The notes beneath the pieces are model-generated. The model searched no databases. It was given only the letters and a program-made list of their open reading frames with translations, and had not been told where the DNA came from. A DNA stretch of 64,000 nt from Belliella filtrata (GTDB taxonomy: Bacteria > Bacteroidota > Bacteroidia > Cytophagales > Cyclobacteriaceae): positions 44,558 to 108,557 of the forward strand of contig NZ_JAKZGP010000008.1 in NCBI RefSeq assembly GCF_022549775.1, written 5' to 3'. Positions 54,435 through 63,875 of this stretch are shown here, one piece after another; the stretch's first letter is position 1, and every line of letters starts with the position of its first letter. Both the position numbers and the translations under genes were made by a program.

Positions 54435-55862
54435 ATGTACCAGCGAATAAACATAGCATTTTCGATAGTATTGATCTTTCTTATTAATTTACTTAATTCT
54501 TGTAATCAAAAATCACAAGAATTAAACTTTACTGAGATAGAAGCGTGGCACACAGTTGCTGACAAGTCCATTCTCTTAGAAAAAAAGGACTTATCAAATA
54601 TCAAGAGGGGAGACAATGATCAGTTACTCCAAATATTAATCAATGATGAAGAGCAATTTCAGGAAATTGATGGTTTTGGGTTTACGCTTACGGGAGGCAG
54701 TGCAATGCTCCTCCAGACTCAGTTAGATGATGAGCTGAGAGATCAAACTTTGAAGATGATGTTCTCTAGAGAAAATGATGGTATAGGAGTCGATTTTTTA
54801 AGAATAAGCTTGGGGGCATCAGATTTGGATGAGTTGGTATTTTCTTATGCTGATCAAAATAATGATAAATCTTTAAAGCAGTTTGATTTAGCTTATGACA
54901 CCTTGTATTTGATACCGACATTGAAGCGTATTTTGGAGATCAATCCGAACATTAAAATAATGGCTTCACCTTGGAGTGCTCCTGCATGGATGAAAACTAA
55001 CCAGAGCCCTATTGGTGGCAAACTTAGCCCTGATCATTATAGTACTTATGCAGGTTATTTTGTCAAGTATATTAAAAACATGGAAAATGAGGGGATTCCT
55101 GTATATGCGCTTACAATCCAAAATGAACCAGAGCATCCTGGCAATAACCCCAGCATGCTCATGGAGGCTATGGAGCAAGCGGAGTTTGTAAAGAATCATT
55201 TGGGGCCTGCATTTCATGAAAACGGGATAAAAACCAGAATCATTATATATGATCATAATTGTGATCATCCTGAATACCCAATCACCGTACTTAATGACAC
55301 TGAAGCTGCCAAATATATTGATGGTTCGGCATTTCACATGTATTTGGGTGAAATAGATGCCATGTCTGAGGTGAAAAATGCTCATCCCGAAAAAAATATT
55401 TACTTCACGGAACAATGGACATCTTCTAAAGGAGATTTTGGTGATGATTTGATGTGGCATGTTGACCAATTGATCATAGGAGGTACCAGAAATTGGGCAA
55501 AAACTGTTTTGGAGTGGAACCTAGCATCTGATCCAAATCAAAGACCATACACATCGGACGGAGGATGTACAAGTTGCTTGGGAGCGCTGACTGTAGGACA
55601 AGGTACTATAGAGAAAAATGTTGCTTACTATATCATCGGCCAAGCTTCAAAGCTCCTTCCAGCAGGTGCTGTAAGGGTGGCGTCATCTTCCAAGAAATCA
55701 CTGCCTAATGTGGCTTTCAAGACTAAGGAAGGGGAGACTGTACTCATTGTGCTGAATCAAGATAAAGACCAAAAGGTGTTTGGTGTAAATCAAGGTGGGC
55801 AACAGTTTACTGTGGACATAGAGCCAAGAAGTGTAACGTCCTTTAAGTGGAAAAATAAATAA
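54435..55862 (+). CDS. GH30 family glycoside hydrolase lipoprotein (first copy)
   Basis: The protein has 475 residues from the ATG at 54435, with lipobox LLNSC (Cys23). The (beta/alpha)8 fold shows GH30 signatures: EIDGFGFTLTGGSA, MASPWSAPAWMKTN, acid/base Glu231 (TIQNEPEHPG) and nucleophile Glu326 (YFTEQW). A C-terminal beta-sandwich follows. GH30 covers glucosylceramidases, beta-1,6-glucanases and beta-xylosidases/xylanases. In Bacteroidota PULs, beta-1,6-glucan is a frequent target (established for the family, not shown here). The lipobox places it in the membrane, probably at the surface. Confidence 0.92.
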   Translation: MYQRINIAFSIVLIFLINLLNSCNQKSQELNFTEIEAWHTVADKSILLEKKDLSNIKRGDNDQLLQILINDEEQFQEIDGFGFTLTGGSAMLLQTQLDDELRDQTLKMMFSRENDGIGVDFLRISLGASDLDELVFSYADQNNDKSLKQFDLAYDTLYLIPTLKRILEINPNIKIMASPWSAPAWMKTNQSPIGGKLSPDHYSTYAGYFVKYIKNMENEGIPVYALTIQNEPEHPGNNPSMLMEAMEQAEFVKNHLGPAFHENGIKTRIIIYDHNCDHPEYPITVLNDTEAAKYIDGSAFHMYLGEIDAMSEVKNAHPEKNIYFTEQWTSSKGDFGDDLMWHVDQLIIGGTRNWAKTVLEWNLASDPNQRPYTSDGGCTSCLGALTVGQGTIEKNVAYYIIGQASKLLPAGAVRVASSSKKSLPNVAFKTKEGETVLIVLNQDKDQKVFGVNQGGQQFTVDIEPRSVTSFKWKNK

Positions 55863-55875
55863 AACCCTAAAGCAA

Positions 55876-57342
55876 ATGATGACATTAAGAAAATTAACGG
55901 CTAAACTGAGTTTAGGGTTGACGCTTGCCCTTTATTTTTCATGTACTGGAGATGAACAGCCTACCTTCGAACCACCCAAACAATCTACCGAAATAGGAAA
56001 AGCACATTTATGGCTTACAACGGGAGATAGGAGCAAATTATTGACTCGGGAGTCAGATCTTTCTGTTACTGAATCAAAGGAAACTCAACTTCCTACCATT
56101 TCGATTAGCCCACAGGATAAAATGCAGGAAATAGAAGGGTTTGGTGCGGCATTGACAGGTTCCTCAGCCTACTTGATGAATCAGAGAATGAGCAGTTCGC
56201 AAAGACAACAACTTATCAGGGAGCTATTTGATCCAGAGCAAGGCATTGGGATTTCATATTTGAGAATGACAGTAGGAGCATCTGATTTCTCACTTTCTGA
56301 CTATACATACAATGATCTTGCCGCTGGAGAATCGGACTATTCATTGAATCGATTTTCGATAGCCAAAGACAAGGAAGATGTAGTGCCGGTGTTCAAGCAA
56401 ATACTCCAAGCATACCCGAATATCAGTATCATGGGATCTCCTTGGAGTCCACCTGCATGGATGAAAACCAATGGTAGCCTGATTGGTGGAAGGCTGAAAG
56501 TAGAGGCTTATGAAGTCTATGCAGAATATTTTGTAAAGTATATTAAGGCTTTTGAAGAAGAACAGATTCCAATAAAAGCCATCACTGTCCAAAATGAGCC
56601 GCTTCATTTCACTGCAGGCTATCCTTGTATGGAAATGACAGCTTCTGAACAGCAGGTTTTTATAAGAGATCATCTTGGGCCAAAATTTGCATCCGAAAAC
56701 CTGAATACCAAAATTATCCTATATGATCATAATTGGGATAATACGACCTACCCTATTTCGATCATGAATGATCCACAGACCAAGTCTTTCGTGTCTGGAT
56801 CTGCATTTCATGGCTATGGCGGACAGGTTGGTGCCATGAGTTTGGTACATCAAGCACATCCAGACATGGGGCTTTATTTTACGGAAATCTCAGGAGGGGA
56901 GTGGTCTACCAATTTCAGTGATAACCTTCAATGGAACATTAGCAATATTTTTATTGGAGCCACAGCAAATTGGTCAAAAAATGTACTTATGTGGAACTTG
57001 GCTCTTGATCAAAACTTTGGACCAAAAAATAACGGATGTCAGGACTGTCGTGGTGTTGTTACTATTAATAGTGGTACAGGTGCAGTTACCAAAAATGTAG
57101 AGTATTATTCTATTGGACATTTTGCAAAATTTGTTAGCCCTGGTTCTTTCCGGATCAAAAGTGAAACTCAAGGTAACATGAATGGGATAAATCAGGTAGC
57201 TTTCGAAACACCCTCTGGTGATAAAGTACTTGTAATAGCTAATGACTTGAGTACATCAAAGGAAATTGTAGTCAAAGAATCATCTAAAGAAATTCAATAC
57301 AATATCCCTTCAAAGTCTGTAATTACGCTTATTTGGAAATAA
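55876..57342 (+). CDS. GH30 family glycoside hydrolase lipoprotein (second copy)
   Basis: This 488-residue protein has lipobox ALYFSC (Cys23). GH30 signatures are EIEGFGAALTGSSA, MGSPWSPPAWMKTN, acid/base Glu241 (TVQNEPLHF) and nucleophile Glu337 (YFTEISGGEW). It follows the first GH30 by 13 bp and is clearly paralogous, with shared block order and several identical segments. The nucleophile loop differs (ISGGEW against QWTSSK), which may separate endo and exo or linkage preference. It is the last gene of the PUL operon. A run of T after its stop has no clear stem. Confidence 0.92.
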   Translation: MMTLRKLTAKLSLGLTLALYFSCTGDEQPTFEPPKQSTEIGKAHLWLTTGDRSKLLTRESDLSVTESKETQLPTISISPQDKMQEIEGFGAALTGSSAYLMNQRMSSSQRQQLIRELFDPEQGIGISYLRMTVGASDFSLSDYTYNDLAAGESDYSLNRFSIAKDKEDVVPVFKQILQAYPNISIMGSPWSPPAWMKTNGSLIGGRLKVEAYEVYAEYFVKYIKAFEEEQIPIKAITVQNEPLHFTAGYPCMEMTASEQQVFIRDHLGPKFASENLNTKIILYDHNWDNTTYPISIMNDPQTKSFVSGSAFHGYGGQVGAMSLVHQAHPDMGLYFTEISGGEWSTNFSDNLQWNISNIFIGATANWSKNVLMWNLALDQNFGPKNNGCQDCRGVVTINSGTGAVTKNVEYYSIGHFAKFVSPGSFRIKSETQGNMNGINQVAFETPSGDKVLVIANDLSTSKEIVVKESSKEIQYNIPSKSVITLIWK

Positions 57343-57489
57343 GATATTTTTTTTTCTTAGACAAAACTAAAGAAGTATAGCATGTTGATTAAGACTTTTG
57401 AATTTATTCTCTAGTTGGCGTTTTTCAGCACGCCCTATTGTATGGTGCTATCACTAACTCGTTTTAAAGTGAAGAAGAATATCATTTAT

Positions 57490-57530
57490 GTGTGTAAGCT
57501 TGGCGCTCTCATAGCGCCAAGCTTACACAC
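57490..57530. repeat. Perfect 18-bp hairpin between the two PULs
   Basis: GTGTGTAAGCTTGGCGCT (57490-57507) and AGCGCCAAGCTTACACAC (57513-57530) are exact inverted copies with loop CTCAT. No T-run follows on either strand. The stem is more GC-rich than its surroundings. It marks the break between the GH30 operon and a decayed regulator gene. Confidence 0.8.
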
Positions 57531-57622
57531 TTGAATCGATAGATGGGGGTAAAAGCGCTGGGAACTATTTTTCAGGATTTAACTGGCTGAAAGTTTTCTT
57601 AGAGACTTCTAATGCAAATGAA

Positions 57623-58872
57623 TTGACAGAGGAAAATAAGTTCTTTGGAAAAATTGAAATGGTTAACTTTTTAAGAATCATTGAGCATTATGAAGAGTCA
57701 GCCCAATTGATGAATCAAATAGAGCAGGATTTAGGTGAATTCGATAATGTTTTCCTAAAATCTAAACTTTATCAGAATGCGGCTAGGCTTTACAATCAAT
57801 TGGGGCTTCTGGGTTTAGCTGTTTTTAGTAACCTTAAAGCAATAGCGTTTGCAATACAAGAAGTAGCCCCCCAGCTAAAGGCGTCTCTATTAGGTGAGTT
57901 ATACAGCGGACAAGTCATTTATCATTCTAAGCAAAATGATTATGCCAAAGCTATCTTGTTCTGCTACAAGGGGATGGCATACAGAGAGCCGAATAAGGAA
58001 CTTCAAGTATTACTTGAATACTATCAGAATGTGCAAAGAAATCAGGATTCGATTGCTTACTATTTCAATGAATTAGAAGTTCAACTTTAGGTTAAAAATC
58101 AGCCTACTAGCTCAAAGTTTTGGTTGATAATGTCTGCTGAAAATACTATTTGAAAGAGGGGGAAAAGTTTCAGGCCTTATCGTACCTGAAATCTGCATAC
58201 GATAATTCAGAGAGGATAAAACGAGCATATTTAAAAGTAGAAATTTTAAATCTCCTTGCATTGTTCTATAAGGAGGTGCAGGAGCAGGAAAATGAATTGC
58301 TAGCTCTTTCAGGTTTGATCAAGATGAAAAAATTACATGAATATTTTGGAAGAAAGTGAGACTTTACCTGAAATTTTTGAGCTAGACGAACAGCCTAATG
58401 GCAAATACACAGAGTGGTCTTGGCTGATTTTTGGTGGTATTATATTTTTGGTTGTTTGCATCTTTTTTTATTTAATATTTTCTAGACTCAAAAAGCATGA
58501 GATGATCACAAGTCCTGAGGTCAAAACAGAAGAAGATAAAGTGCACTTGGAGAGAAAGGTGTTATACGCTCAAACTTAGTATTGGAAGCTGCCAAAGAAA
58601 ATGATCCGGCTTTTTTGGCTAAATTTATGGAAGCTCATTCTGAACTCTGGGATGTACTTGAGGAATTGGATGCTACATTCACACAAGAGGAAGTCAAGCT
58701 TTGTGCATTTTTATATTTGAATTTCACCACCAAGGACATTGCCAGCGTTACTTTTGTGCAAAGCAAAACGATGCAAATGAAGAAGTATCGACTTCGAAAA
58801 AAACTCGATATTGATACAAATACAGCCTTGACCGCATGGCTCAAAAATCTTGTTCAAAAAAGAAAGCAGTAG
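57623..58872 (+). pseudogene. Frameshifted TPR / membrane / helix-turn-helix regulator
   Basis: Four consecutive reading frames together spell one regulator. TPR helices come first (57623-58090 ARLYNQLGLLGLAVFSNLKAIA; 58150-58359 ALSYLKSAYDNSERIKRAYL). A membrane helix follows (58337-58579 WLIFGGIIFLVVCIFFYLIF). A LuxR-like HTH ends it (58582-58872 EEVKLCAFLYLNFTTKDIAS, KKYRLRKKL). Frame changes fall near 58090-58150, 58340 and 58575, and the 5' end is missing; the frame is still open back to the hairpin at 57530. Intact relatives in Bacteroidota are about 500-600 residues (from memory). It probably once controlled the second susCD pair. Confidence 0.8.
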
Positions 58873-59103
58873 GCTCAATTTTTATACTTTCTTGCATCGA
58901 ATCAAAAAGCATACCTTATCACCTGTGTTATAAAAGGCTTCTATTTGGGATGAAGATTTGATTAGGCTTATTAGTGGTGTTTTTATAGTAAATCCTTGTA
59001 AGGCTTTCAAGTTGCTTAAAAATCACATCTTTTTTCCACTTTTTTAATAAAACCTAAAAATTTTAACTATTCAAAAATATCAATCGTTTTCGGTTGTGAA
59101 TAT

Positions 59104-59129
59104 GGTAATGATCTAAAAGGATCGTTACC
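59104..59129. promoter_or_regulatory. Candidate operator, near-perfect dyad
   Basis: GGTAATGATC and GATCGTTACC pair with one mismatch around TAAAAG, 100 bp upstream of the susC -7 box. Confidence 0.4.
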
Positions 59130-59182
59130 GAATCATAAAAAATAGGTGTATTCTGTTAACAGCTTGATTTGCGAATCTCATG

Positions 59183-59208
59183 TTTTGCAAATGTTAAGAA
59201 TTGCAAAA
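59183..59208. promoter_or_regulatory. Candidate operator, perfect TTTTGCAA dyad
   Basis: TTTTGCAA (59183-59190) and TTGCAAAA (59201-59208) are exact inverted 8-mers, 10 bp apart. The right end is 20 bp before the -7 box at 59229. Confidence 0.45.
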
Positions 59209-59228
59209 TTAAAAATATTGAAACAACT

Positions 59229-59236
59229 TAGATTTG
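59229..59236 (+). promoter_or_regulatory. -7 promoter box of the second susC
   Basis: TAGATTTG is an exact TAnnTTTG match, 49 bp before the ATG at 59286. TTG boxes at 59201 and 59218 do not have standard spacing. Confidence 0.45.
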
Positions 59237-59285
59237 AAATTAACTATTAAACCGAAAAACCGTTTTTTTCAAAACAACAAACCCT

Positions 59286-62200
59286 ATGAGAAATAATTTA
59301 CAGCAAATGAAAGTGTTTCTGTTGGCATTATTACTGATTTCTTCAGTAATAATCGACGTGAGCGCTCAGAGCCGAGATGTCTCAGGAACAGTCATGGACA
59401 AAACCATGGGTGAGCCACTTCCCGGTGTTACTGTTTTAGTCAAAGGTACCACCAGAGGTGTTACCACTGACTTAGACGGAAAATATACGATCTCTTTGCA
59501 AGGTGGAGATCAAGTTTTGGTATTTTCTTTTGTTGGTTTTACCGCACAGGAAATTACCGTAGGAAACCAAAGTACAATAAACGTGGAGCTGGATGAGGAT
59601 ATTCAATCCTTGCAAGAAGCTGTCGTGATTGGGTATGGTACACAAGATAAAAAGGAAATCACAAGTGCAGTTGCAAGTATTGGAACCGAGGGCTTCAACA
59701 AGGGTAACTTTACCAACCCTCAGTCTTTATTGACGGGAAAAGTAGCTGGTTTGAACATATCTACGCCGGGTGGATCACCAAATGCTCAACCAACAGTTAG
59801 GTTAAGAGGTATTTCTTCCTTTGGAGCTAATTCATCACCACTCGTAGTACTGGATGGTGTGATTGGAGCTTCTATAGATGCTGTGGATCCTAATGATATC
59901 GAGACCATTGATGTGCTCAAGGATGCTTCTGCTGCGGCGATATATGGTACTAGAGGTGCTGCTGGTGTAATTTTGATCACTACAAAACAAGGAAGTAGTA
60001 AAAAAGGATTTGCCAATGTTACTATCAATACTTTTGGCACCGCTGAACAAGCCACTGGACTAATCCCTGTTTTGTCTCCGGAGGAATTTAGAGCTAGAAG
60101 ATCAGCCACAGCAGACTTTGGTCACAATACCAATTGGAGAGATGAGATTCTAAGAACAGCTCTGAATGGTACAACCAATGCTTCTGTATCTGGCGGGTAT
60201 GAAAACACCAATTATTTTGCTTCAGTAAACTACAGAAATAACCAAGGTGTAGTAAAGAACTCTGGTAGAGAGACATTGAATACCAGATTGAATTTGAACC
60301 ATGGTGCATTGAACAACAGGTTAAGAATGAACCTCAGTTTGGCGTTTACTAATACAGAGGCGAATGATGTTCCTGGTGATGCGTTGCTTTATGCTACGAT
60401 CTTGAACCCAACGATGCCAATTTTTAGTGATGATCCTGCTACAGGTTATGGTGGATATTTTAGACCAGCTGGTTTTGATAACAACAATCCCGTTTCCTTG
60501 ATCAATGAAAGAACTAATCAGACAAAGGTTAGAAATGCGATTTATTCTTACAGAGCTGAGTATGACATTACTGATGAATTAATAGTTTCAGCTCAGTTTT
60601 CACAAGATGTGTTAAACACACTCAACGGGCAATACTCTTCTAGAAGAGATGGTGCGCCTGGAGGTGGAGGAGCAAACAATGGAATTGCGCAACAAAATAC
60701 TTATGACAGAACAAACACAATCATCTCTGGTAACCTTCGATATGAAACAGAGATCTTTGATGGCATGAATATGTCTTTGCTAGGTGGTGCTGAAACACAA
60801 CTTTTTGAAGATCGTGCATTTGGTGCTCAAGCTAGACAGTTCTTGTATGACCAATCTTGGAACAATCTTGGAGCAGCAGGTATCAGGTTTGGAGAAAATA
60901 CTAACCTCTATAGCAATGCTAGCAAATCAACTTTGAACTCTGTATTTGGAAGAGCTAATTTCAATTTTAGAAATACCTACTTCTTCTCAGCAACGCTTAG
61001 AGCTGAAACTTATTCAGGTTTTGGTCCACAGAATCAGACTGGTTATTTTCCAGCATTTTCTGGTGGAGCTGATTTGACGCAGATATTTAATATGGGCCCA
61101 TTTAGCCAATTTAAGTTGAGAGGGTCTTTTGGTATCGTAGGTCAATTACCACCTTCACCAACTTTAGCTGTAGGTGTGTATGAAAATGGTAATAGAATTT
61201 TGCTTGATCCAGATGATTTAAATTCTGCATGGGTAGCACCAAGACAATTGAGTAACCCAAATCAGTTCTTACAATGGGAGACTACACGAGAATTGACAGT
61301 TGGTTTAGATTATGCCTTGTTCAATGGAAAGATTACTGGTAGTATGGATTATTATCAGCGAAACATTAGGGATTTGTTATTTGAAGTTGGCGTCAATGTA
61401 GGGCAGCCTAATCCATTCAATCCAAGAGCTGATCAGCCAGGTCAATTCTTCCCTTATACAGCAGGTTCTATTTGGGCTAACATTGCTGGATTAAATAGTG
61501 CTGGTTTTGAGTTTTTAATGACTGCAAATGAAATTAATCTGGGTGGAGGTGTTACTTGGACTCCTACAGCGATCTTTACAATTTATAAGAGAGCCAGAAT
61601 TCAAGATATAGGAGCAGGTGGTTTAACCTTACCTGAGATCAGAAGAGGTGTGCCTGGTTCCCCCGGAGTGAACAATGCACAAGTGATCAGAAATATTGAA
61701 GGTCAACTAGTAGGTGATATCTACGGGCCAAGAGTGGAGGGGATTTTGGATGATGGTACACTAGTATTGTCTACAGAATCACCTGATGAATTTGAGCGTT
61801 TGGGAAATGCATTACCTACAGGTGATTTTGGTCTAACTAACCAGTTCAACTATAAGAACTTTGATTTGAACTTCCTATTGAGAGGTTCATGGGGACATCA
61901 GATGTTAAACTCATTCAGGCTATTCTATGAGGGTGATGGAAATTCAACTTGGAACTCTGTTGTGACTAGGAATACTCCTTCAAGTCCTCGAATCACTAGT
62001 ACACCTAGTCAAATCTCTGATTTGTATATCGAAAGAGGAGATTTCATTAGATTGGACAACTTACAGTTTGGTTATAATATTCCAACAAAATCTTCTGCAA
62101 TTTCCAATTTCAGATTATACGCTGGTGTACAGAACCTATTTACGATTTCAAACTTCACAGGTGTAGATCCTGAGGTGAGATGGGGAGATCCTACTGACAA

Positions 62201-62294
62201 TGGTTTTGATCAATTAGCACCGGGTATCGAAAGAAGAAGTACGTATTTTATCCCTAGAATTTGGACTACGGGATTGACAATTACCTTTAAATAA
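59286..62294 (+). CDS. susC: SusC-like TonB-dependent outer-membrane importer (second PUL)
   Basis: This 1002-residue protein has a signal peptide (FLLALLLISSVIIDVSAQ). A CarboxypepD_reg-like domain (VSGTVMDKTMGEPLPGVTV) leads into the TonB-box region (AVVIGYGTQ), the plug (VRLRGISSFG, LKDASAAAIYGTRGAAGVILITTKQG) and a barrel ending in WTTGLTITFK. It pairs with the SusD-like gene 18 bp downstream. It differs clearly from the first SusC, so it is an independent transporter. No enzyme genes follow before the terminator, so the substrate cannot be guessed. Confidence 0.93.
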   Translation: MRNNLQQMKVFLLALLLISSVIIDVSAQSRDVSGTVMDKTMGEPLPGVTVLVKGTTRGVTTDLDGKYTISLQGGDQVLVFSFVGFTAQEITVGNQSTINVELDEDIQSLQEAVVIGYGTQDKKEITSAVASIGTEGFNKGNFTNPQSLLTGKVAGLNISTPGGSPNAQPTVRLRGISSFGANSSPLVVLDGVIGASIDAVDPNDIETIDVLKDASAAAIYGTRGAAGVILITTKQGSSKKGFANVTINTFGTAEQATGLIPVLSPEEFRARRSATADFGHNTNWRDEILRTALNGTTNASVSGGYENTNYFASVNYRNNQGVVKNSGRETLNTRLNLNHGALNNRLRMNLSLAFTNTEANDVPGDALLYATILNPTMPIFSDDPATGYGGYFRPAGFDNNNPVSLINERTNQTKVRNAIYSYRAEYDITDELIVSAQFSQDVLNTLNGQYSSRRDGAPGGGGANNGIAQQNTYDRTNTIISGNLRYETEIFDGMNMSLLGGAETQLFEDRAFGAQARQFLYDQSWNNLGAAGIRFGENTNLYSNASKSTLNSVFGRANFNFRNTYFFSATLRAETYSGFGPQNQTGYFPAFSGGADLTQIFNMGPFSQFKLRGSFGIVGQLPPSPTLAVGVYENGNRILLDPDDLNSAWVAPRQLSNPNQFLQWETTRELTVGLDYALFNGKITGSMDYYQRNIRDLLFEVGVNVGQPNPFNPRADQPGQFFPYTAGSIWANIAGLNSAGFEFLMTANEINLGGGVTWTPTAIFTIYKRARIQDIGAGGLTLPEIRRGVPGSPGVNNAQVIRNIEGQLVGDIYGPRVEGILDDGTLVLSTESPDEFERLGNALPTGDFGLTNQFNYKNFDLNFLLRGSWGHQMLNSFRLFYEGDGNSTWNSVVTRNTPSSPRITSTPSQISDLYIERGDFIRLDNLQFGYNIPTKSSAISNFRLYAGVQNLFTISNFTGVDPEVRWGDPTDNGFDQLAPGIERRSTYFIPRIWTTGLTITFK

Positions 62295-62312
62295 CATAAA
62301 CTGAATTATACT

Positions 62313-63812
62313 ATGTTACGATCTATAAAAACAATTTGTGTAGGAGGACTAGTCGCGATGACCATGGTGTCGTGTGAACTAGAGCAAGAAGTATTGACAG
62401 GTGTGACTCAGGATAGGTTGATCAATGAAGCACCACCTGAATTGGCAGAGGTTCTCAAGCAGTCAGCATATAGCCGATTGATGGGTGATGGAAGCTGGGG
62501 AGGCCATGGCGGTCTATATAGCTACCAAGAAATTACATCAGATGAAATGGCAATTCCCGTGAAAGGAGGAGACTGGAATGATGGAGGTACTTGGGTTAGG
62601 GCACATAGGCATACTTGGAATATAGATGATGGAGAGCTCAATGGTGTTTGGGATATCCCTTTCAGGGTAATTGCTGAAGCGAATGCGCTTATACAGCAGT
62701 ATGGGGATATTGAAGAGTTGACAGGTGAGATGAAAGTGCTAAGGGCATTTTGTTACTTGGTTTTGTTGGATAATTTTGGAGGTGGAGTGCCATTGATTGT
62801 TGAAACAACCACCGATGCTAACCCGCCAAGCTCTTCAAGAGAAGAACTTTTCAATTTCATAGAATCAAGTGTTCTTGACAACCTAGATATCCTTACTAGA
62901 GACAACAGAAGAACTAATTTCAACTATTGGTCTGCTCACATGATTTTAGCTAAACTGTACATGAATGCAGAAGTTTATATAGGTCAGCCTAGATGGACAG
63001 ATGCAAATCAGATGCTTGATCTGATCATTAATGAGGGGCCTTATAGTTTAGCTACCAACTACTTTGCGAACTTTGCACAAGCGAATGCAAGTTCTGTGGA
63101 GAATATCTTTACTTTACCATATGATGCTAACAATGCAGGTGGATTCAATATTCACATGATGTCTTTACATTATGAATCTCAATTTACCTTTGATTTAGTT
63201 GATCAGCCATGGAATGGTTATGCTGCTCTCGAAGAGTTTTATAACAGCTACAGCGATGATGATTTGAGAAAAGATAATTTCTTAGCGGGACCTCAATTTG
63301 CATTAGACGGGGTGACACCTTTGAGAGATGATGCTGGTTTTGATGGTGATCCGGATGGCCCAGAGGTAAACTTCACTCCTCAAATCAATCAATTGCAACC
63401 AAATGCCTTCAGACAAGCTGGTGTACGAAATAACAAATTCGAATACGCAATAGGTGCTCAGAATGATCTTAACAATGATTTCCCCGTATTTAGATTTGCT
63501 GATGTATTGCTAATGAAAGCTGAAGTGCTTTTGAGACAAGGCAATGCGGCGGGAGGATTAGAATATGTGAACATGGTAAGAGAAAGAGCTGGTGTAGAGC
63601 CATTCACTTCACTTACTATGGATAACCTCTTAGCTGAAAGAGGAAGAGAGATGTTTGCAGAAGGATGGAGAAGGTCTGACTTGATTAGATTTGGTAGATT
63701 CGGTGCTCCATGGTGGGAGAAACCTTCTTCTACAGCAACAAGACATATTTTCCCTGTTCCTTTGAATAAAATTCAGGCCAATACGAACCTGAGTCAAAAC
63801 CCTGGATATTAA
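62313..63812 (+). CDS. susD: SusD-like lipoprotein (second PUL)
   Basis: This 499-residue protein has a signal peptide with lipobox MTMVSC (Cys21). SusD features are an early LKQSAYSRLMGDGSWGGHGGLYSYQEITSDE, MKVLRAFCYLVLLDNFGGGVPLIVE and the C-terminal VLLMKAEVLLRQGNAAGGLEYVNMVRERAG, ending in LSQNPGY. It closes the SusC barrel at the cell surface. A strong terminator follows 28 bp after the stop, then the group II intron, so the operon appears to be just susC-susD. Confidence 0.93.
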   Translation: MLRSIKTICVGGLVAMTMVSCELEQEVLTGVTQDRLINEAPPELAEVLKQSAYSRLMGDGSWGGHGGLYSYQEITSDEMAIPVKGGDWNDGGTWVRAHRHTWNIDDGELNGVWDIPFRVIAEANALIQQYGDIEELTGEMKVLRAFCYLVLLDNFGGGVPLIVETTTDANPPSSSREELFNFIESSVLDNLDILTRDNRRTNFNYWSAHMILAKLYMNAEVYIGQPRWTDANQMLDLIINEGPYSLATNYFANFAQANASSVENIFTLPYDANNAGGFNIHMMSLHYESQFTFDLVDQPWNGYAALEEFYNSYSDDDLRKDNFLAGPQFALDGVTPLRDDAGFDGDPDGPEVNFTPQINQLQPNAFRQAGVRNNKFEYAIGAQNDLNNDFPVFRFADVLLMKAEVLLRQGNAAGGLEYVNMVRERAGVEPFTSLTMDNLLAERGREMFAEGWRRSDLIRFGRFGAPWWEKPSSTATRHIFPVPLNKIQANTNLSQNPGY

Positions 63813-63840
63813 TACGAAATATTGATCCTGTTTAATTGTA

Positions 63841-63873
63841 AAAAGAAGTGTGCTCAGGCGCACTTCTTTTTGA
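63841..63873 (+). terminator. Intrinsic terminator of the second susCD operon; intron insertion target
   Basis: AAAAGAAGTGTGC (63841-63853) pairs with GCGCACTTCTTTT (63858-63870) with one G-U pair and loop TCAG. The T-run is at 63867-63871. The group II intron begins at 63876, directly behind it. Confidence 0.9.
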
Positions 63874-63875
63874 TT

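Larger units (their letters stand above)
58873..59285. other. Upstream region of the second susC with two inverted repeats
   Basis: No gene is seen in these 413 bp. It contains an imperfect dyad at 59104-59129, a perfect dyad at 59183-59208 and a -7 box at 59229, all listed separately. A long leader of about 45-50 nt precedes the ATG. Confidence 0.5.

Noticed and set aside
57490..57530. 18-bp hairpin as an insertion-sequence terminal repeat pair
   Set aside because: The arms are only 5 nt apart and no transposase or target-site duplication is present.
48541..60020. Similar segments in the two susC genes (for example the LKDASAAAIYG block) as a mobile repeat
   Set aside because: These are conserved plug motifs of the SusC family. 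The DNA differs and there are no repeat ends.
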